This document shows positions 58,940 to 64,000 of a stretch of DNA of 64,000 nt, piece after piece; the first letter of the stretch is position 1, and each line of letters starts with the position of its first letter. This stretch comes from Trema orientale (taxonomy: Eukaryota > Streptophyta > Magnoliopsida > Rosales > Cannabaceae): the NCBI GenBank assembly GCA_002914845.1, contig JXTC01000045.1, positions 937,485 to 1,001,484 on the forward strand, in the 5' to 3' direction. The translations under genes and the position numbers were made by a program. Below the pieces are notes generated by a model. The model was not told the DNA's origin. It did no database searches and was given only the letters and a program-made list of their open reading frames with translations.

Positions 58940-61275
58940 TCAAAAGGGAGTGTAAATTTGCATCTGATTCAAGATATGTTCAAAATTGTCGGTATGCTTC
59001 TCAATAGGATGGGTGTGCATTCCTTCGTAAGTAGTGACTACAACACCTTCATCTTTGGTTAAGCGTTGGACTTGCTTCTTTACATTGCACCCTTGATGCG
59101 TACACCTGTAGTAGCTCCTGAACACATATATATACCCCACAAATTGAGATCAATAGATATCAATCATTTCTTATAATCTATATGATTAATTAGTTGCAGG
59201 GAACTAGGAATTAATTGATGATGAACATGCATGCATGCAGAAACTTAGTCATCAAGCTTTTATATGTATAGATATAACGAACTCTTCACACACAAATCTC
59301 ACTGCACACATACATTTGCAAGAGTATGAAGCATATTATGGCAGTGTGTCTAGATATGCGTCATTCATTTAATAAATTAATATAAGATCAAGATATTAAC
59401 TCGAATATAAATTAATTAGCATGCAACTAATTATTAATTAACCACCAAAATACTTGGCGTTAATTATAAAATTTATGATGATTTTATCATTTTTTTTATA
59501 GTCAATGTAAGTGATGATCATTACATAAATTCAAAATAATTTATGATATTCAAATGGCAACCGCGTAATTAACATGCATGTACGTACTAACCAACAAGCA
59601 TGCTACATATATCTGACGAGAATTTACTCTAGCTAGATCGATATCTGATCAATCCAGTATTATTCACTTGAACAATTTATCTGCATATGCTATAAACTTG
59701 TCACAATATGATACTGATCCCATTCTATATAATGTGAAATCATTTTATTTTGGTTATGATCATCATCAAGCAGTTTGGTTTCACTGTCTGATCAGGTAAT
59801 TATTCTTAGTCGTTTCAATAAACAATGTACGATTGATAAACTAATGCGCTTAGTTATAATTTGAACATGGAGGGTTCATGCCATTTAACGAATCAATCCC
59901 GCCTCAATTTCCTTTTTGATTTGTTTTCATATGACTGATAAATACAAACAGGTAAAGCTTAGTTTATATTACAATCACGATTCACGAGTATAAAGATATA
60001 TAATAGCAAGTTAACTAATAAATATATATGCACCTCATATGTAAACCCTAGCTCTACCATATATAGTTCTAAAACAAAATTGCAGGCTGCAGTTCAGCTT
60101 TAATTATGTGGCTCGCTAGATGATATCATGATATTGCATATATAATATCAAATCAATTAATCGATCCCAGCATGCATGTATTATATATAAGTGTTGCATA
60201 TATACAGTAATTAGTTTTTAATTAGGATTGCATATATATATACCTTGGGGTAGGGGGGGGTGGGGGAAAGGAGGATTGCATATATATTGGAGATCAAGCG
60301 AAACCCTAGGTCATGAAAAGATGATGAGTATTTACAATATCATGTGCTCATATGGATATTCATGGAAAGTTACACATGCCTATATATCAATATATGTCTG
60401 ACTTGCCTTTTATGTATCTTTCATCTATAGTATGATCATTCTGGCTATATATCTATATATGTGATGATAGTGCACACCAGGGAGCAGGATCTAACTTAAT
60501 TTTCGGGCATCTATAGCCGCCGGCGTATATAAGGGAAATGAACATATATATGTAACATGGTGGGGTCTAGCTACCTATAGCAGCCAATTACTGTATACAT
60601 ATGAAGATTAATATCCTATTTACATTGTAATTATGAATAATCGATCGATCAAAGAGATCACACAGTGAAAAGGTACACAGATCTATAAATTAATCTAAGA
60701 ATTTTGCATAACAAAGGTACATATAATTATTAATACTAGAAATCATATGTTGTTATATATATATTGTCAAATTACCTGGGAAATTTATTGTTCTTGACAG
60801 CCTTCTGTCCATACTTCCTCCATCGGTAGCCATCATCAAGTATATCAACCTGACTCCTTGTTTGGAAAGCATACTTGGGCTTCCTGATCTTCTTCTCCCC
60901 TTTCTTATTTTTACCATTATGCCCATGCCCAGCAGCTGCTGATGATGATATTGATGACCTTCCCTGCTCATCATGATGATCATGATCTTGATTAATAATA
61001 TGCTGATTAGGACTAATATTACGATGATCACCAGCTTTATTGATCATCATCATCATCATCATGGCCTGATCATGATCTTGATGATGATCATTTCTCATCA
61101 GCACATGATGGTTTTCATGAGTCCTCAATCCCAGATTAGTACCACCACTACCACTACCACCACCACTAAAAGCTTGATGATGAGAGCTTTCCATGTTTGA
61201 GGATGAGACACTTGGATAGGCTGATAGCGCCATTGACGACGAGGAACACGGGAAGAACATTTGGTAGTTCTCCAT
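58940..61275 (-). CDS. WRKY transcription factor, group IIc, WRKY75 clade
   Basis: Exons 61275-60776 and 59117-58940 give 225 aa. A WRKYGQK heptad lies at 152-158. The zinc finger is C172-X4-C177-X23-H201-X-H203, the C2HH type of groups I and II. The intron (1.66 kb) interrupts the Arg codon after NNKFP, the conserved R-type WRKY intron position. The domain is preceded by [20 protein letters not shown] and followed by [20 protein letters not shown], both hallmarks of the WRKY75/45/43/24/56 clade. The N-terminus is Ser-rich, then Gly-, His- and Met-rich (MMMMMM at 72-77), coded by CAT/ATG repeats. Proteins of this clade act in phosphate starvation, defence and senescence in Arabidopsis; the role here is inferred. 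Confidence 0.95.
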
Positions 61276-61457
61276 AGGAAGCCACTATATATGTATATCT
61301 AAAAGAAAAATAAGATGAAGGTTCTCTTAATTTTTTTTTTTTTTTTTTTTGAGGTGCTTGAAATATTATAAGAAGAAGGAAGAATTATAATGTTGAAACA
61401 CCTTGGCGGCTTGTGGTATGTAGCAATAAAATCTTTTAATTTCACTATATGTGAATG

Positions 61458-61465
61458 CTTATATA
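61458..61465 (-). promoter_or_regulatory. TATA box of the WRKY gene
   Basis: TATATAAG on the minus strand lies about 185 bases upstream of the ATG. A pure GA/CT microsatellite (about 61526-61554) lies further upstream, and a T run (61331-61350 on the plus strand) lies in the presumed leader. Confidence 0.5.
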
Positions 61466-61521
61466 GCAATGAAAAGAAGTGGATCACTAAATACAAAAGG
61501 GATATATAATAGAGATATGAT

Positions 61522-61554
<33 letters not shown>

Positions 61555-61556
<2 letters not shown>

Positions 61557-63638
61557 TGCTTGTATTAGGTGTCGTAAACGGCACGAAAATGGTCCCAAGG
61601 TAAAGAAAATTAATGGATCTTCATTAGCGCAGCGATGTGATCAAAGAAAAGGAGAAAAAGTGTGAGGTGGAATAATTCATCAAGGCGGCTCCATCATTAG
61701 GAATGTGACATTAGTTCCATTAATAATGCTCTTAATTTAAAATTTTCTAATATCATCTAATTAGTTTATTATAATTAAATGGGACTAGCTAGACTCCAGA
61801 GCGTAGACTAAGAGCAGTTCCCTTTTGGAGGGTCCAAGTCTAAGACACATAAAATATATCACACGTGTAGACAAATATTATCTCTTTCGATCTTAATAGC
61901 ACTACTGGAGCGCCCAATATGGACTGCAAACTTATTGCTTTTCATTATTCACTACTTTTAATAAAAGTTTTTTTTGGTGGTGGGTGTGTCTGTGTGCTAT
62001 ATTTTAAAAAGTTATATTTATTATCGCATGTGTTTGGCGACTGCATCCATATTAGTTTCCGAGAAACATCCTACATTTTCTTCAGCTACAATTAATTTGT
62101 TTCAATTGTGTTAAGGCCTCATCAATTATTAAGAATATTTTTAAGTTAACTATTGTTGTTATTTATCAGTATATTAATGAATATAGTTGTTCGTAGATTA
62201 CTAATTAATGGTGTAAAGATTTAATGAATGCTTGACGTAGGATAGTACTCTAGATTCTCGAAATAGATATCAAAGAAATTATGAGCTGAAGTCTACGAGG
62301 ATTTTGGGATAGTTGAATGACCAGATTAATTATCAGCGCATCCCTAGAGGCCAAGATGCTATATTCTATGAAATTCAGCTAGAGCTCATTTCAGACTTTT
62401 AAGTCCTCAATTTTCATGATGATGAATAAAATATGTGTAGCGTAATTATAAGATGAGATTGTCATGTCATGTATTGCGCGTGTATTAGATCTCGTAAAAA
62501 GTACAAGTGTTTTTGTTTTTTAAAAACAAAAAATGAGGGGGGAAAAAAACATTCTAGGGTTGTAGCTAGTTTCCAATTTCAGGTTTATACACAAAATGGT
62601 TAATTCAAAAAAGGGAAAAAAAAAAGCATGGATTTCATAAGCAAAAGTCATTGGTATAGAAATAAGGGCTTCTCTAGCTAGTCTTTAAGTGAAGACGCAT
62701 ATTATCTTATTTTTCTGTCTACTTAATTATATTTTGATACGTCAATATATTGGATATAAGTTAATTACTTAATTTTTTATTGAAACGCATAGTCTCCAAT
62801 TCGGTAACATGTCAAAATTCAATTAAGGTAAACGGAAAAACTGGACAAGATATTTGCTTCCTGGCCTCTAGTACTATAAATTGATGAAAATGCTTAATGT
62901 AATTTAGAGCGTAAGTTTGCCACGGCAAGACCCGCATAGCAACGAATTTACGGTAACAAGAAAGAGAGAATTAATGGTGGAACCCACCATACGAATCAAT
63001 AATGATGTTGAAGTTAGTAACAATAAAATTTGAGGAATTTACACTAAATAGGACAACTAATGAATTATGTCACTTTTGTGGTGAAGTACTCTATTTCAAT
63101 AATTTTATGATAAAAAAATGCCTTATATTCGCCACATCACATCTGTGAAATGCCCTCACTCTAACAATTGATGCGTTAATTCTCCGATGTCTCCCAACAA
63201 AGCCGATGACGGATCCGGATCCGGCTTCATCATTCTCCTTGATTGGTCTCCCACGTTATATTTTTCAACCTTCCACGTTATTTGAAAGGTAAGGAAATAT
63301 TCGTTATCAGTTATTTCATGAAATCAAATCCCCTTTTGTCACCTCAAAAAAAGCAGCAGACATCTAATGTGGTCAAAAAATCGGGTAAAATTTTGGCATT
63401 AATATTATTGTTCAGCTAATCAGGCGCTCTTTCTTATAATTTTGTTGACATATATATGTAATTTAGTAAACAATAACGCATGTCTATTATTAATTAAGTA
63501 CCAAACTATATATTCCGAGGCTAACTGTGCTAAGAATTTGGGAAGAGGACAGAAGAATATTATTATTGTTATAATAATCAAACAAGTTTGTATAACTTTC
63601 TTCTTCTTATATATATATATATACACATTCTTGAAGAC
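61555..63638. other. WRKY upstream region, intergenic
   Basis: AT-rich, with no gene recognised. It ends in a TA run directly before the Copia LTR. Confidence 0.45.
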
Positions 63639-64000
63639 TGTTAGAGTTCGTGACCCGAATTCTATTTGCCCTAGCCCGAAAGTTTCGCGGTGCGACATAT
63701 GTGATATTTTTGTAATTGGGAGAAATTTTGAGATCAGTGGTGGGCTTCGGGATTGGGCCACCACATATCTCGTTGAGGGTGCGGGGGCTTCGCCCCCGCG
63801 GTATGGACCTGTTTTATTGGGCCGATTTTTCCGTACAATTTTTCGTCCGTACACATATGTATTTTAGGGTTTTAGGGATTCTATATATACTTGGCTTGGC
63901 CGTGTAAAACACCACCTTCTGTACCCTATTTTCGACATAGTGAAATTTCCTCCTCTGCCAGTGGTTTTTCTCGATTAGGGTTTTCCACTTAAATCTGTGT
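63639..64000 (+). mobile_element. Copia-type LTR, cut by the window end
   Basis: Starts TGTTAGAGTTCGTGACCCG at 63639 and aligns along its length with the reverse complement of the solo LTR at 23446-23822. It keeps the cgtccgtacac block, the 'gacatagtgaaattt' block and 'ccacttaaatctgtgt' at the edge. By that alignment, about 50 more bases should complete the LTR beyond the window. It contains a GC hairpin (63781-63799). Whether it is solo or the 5' LTR of a full element cannot be seen. Confidence 0.8.

Noticed and set aside
60973..61200. Plus-strand frame of Met, Ile and His repeats
   Set aside because: Antisense of the His/Met-rich part of the WRKY exon.
1..64000. CRISPR arrays, bacterial operons or phage-type systems
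   Set aside because: The window is plant nuclear DNA; the repeats seen are tandem or transposon-derived with no spacer structure.

Overview
This window is nuclear DNA from a flowering plant, most likely a core eudicot. It is AT-rich, genes carry GT-AG introns, and every recognisable protein belongs to a plant family: plastid L27, SEC61 gamma, class III peroxidase, nodulin-like MFS, DUF3339, SPL and WRKY. The rest is LTR fragments, MITEs, a SINE and microsatellites. There are two assembly gaps (8376-8392 and 21795-22281) and single N bases at 16860 and 27742. I cannot name the species. There is no operon logic; genes are separate transcription units on both strands.

Layout. 1-7000 is a housekeeping block: plastid ribosomal protein L27 (+), SEC61 gamma (-) and a three-finger C2H2 protein resembling ZNF511 (-). 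9.3-15.6 kb holds a class III peroxidase (+) and a nodulin-like/NFD4-like MFS transporter (-). 15.7-28.3 kb is a repeat sink. It holds an LTR-like element, a hAT-like element with two other repeats nested in it, two long-TIR elements, a solo Copia LTR with an intact 5-bp target duplication, and a 1.85-kb MULE-like element that may carry gene-derived sequence. 28.6-37.1 kb holds five intronless DUF3339 micro-membrane-protein genes in strictly alternating orientation (+ - + - +). 38.3 kb encodes a two-helix membrane protein. 39-42 kb is again repeat-derived. 44.3 kb encodes a small conserved plant protein. 45-50 kb is AT-rich, with an LTR/PBS relic and a tRNA-derived SINE. A MIR171 precursor lies at 50.4 kb. 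51.2-52.8 kb encodes a 76-aa membrane-anchored protein. 54.4-56.1 kb is an SPL13-like SBP-box gene with an intact miR156 site. 58.9-61.3 kb is a WRKY75-clade gene. The right edge enters another LTR of the same Copia family as the solo LTR.

How the parts relate. The window holds two microRNA-linked growth regulators (MIR171 and an SPL that is a miR156 target) and a WRKY factor. The neighbourhood peroxidase - nodulin-like MFS - DUF3339 cluster - WRKY, with L27 nearby, resembles what I recall of several paralogous Arabidopsis regions. It may be an old conserved block, but this needs a synteny search. The least understood coding content is the DUF3339 array. The gene models are my own splice assignments from GT-AG sites, reading frame and family homology; no transcripts were available.
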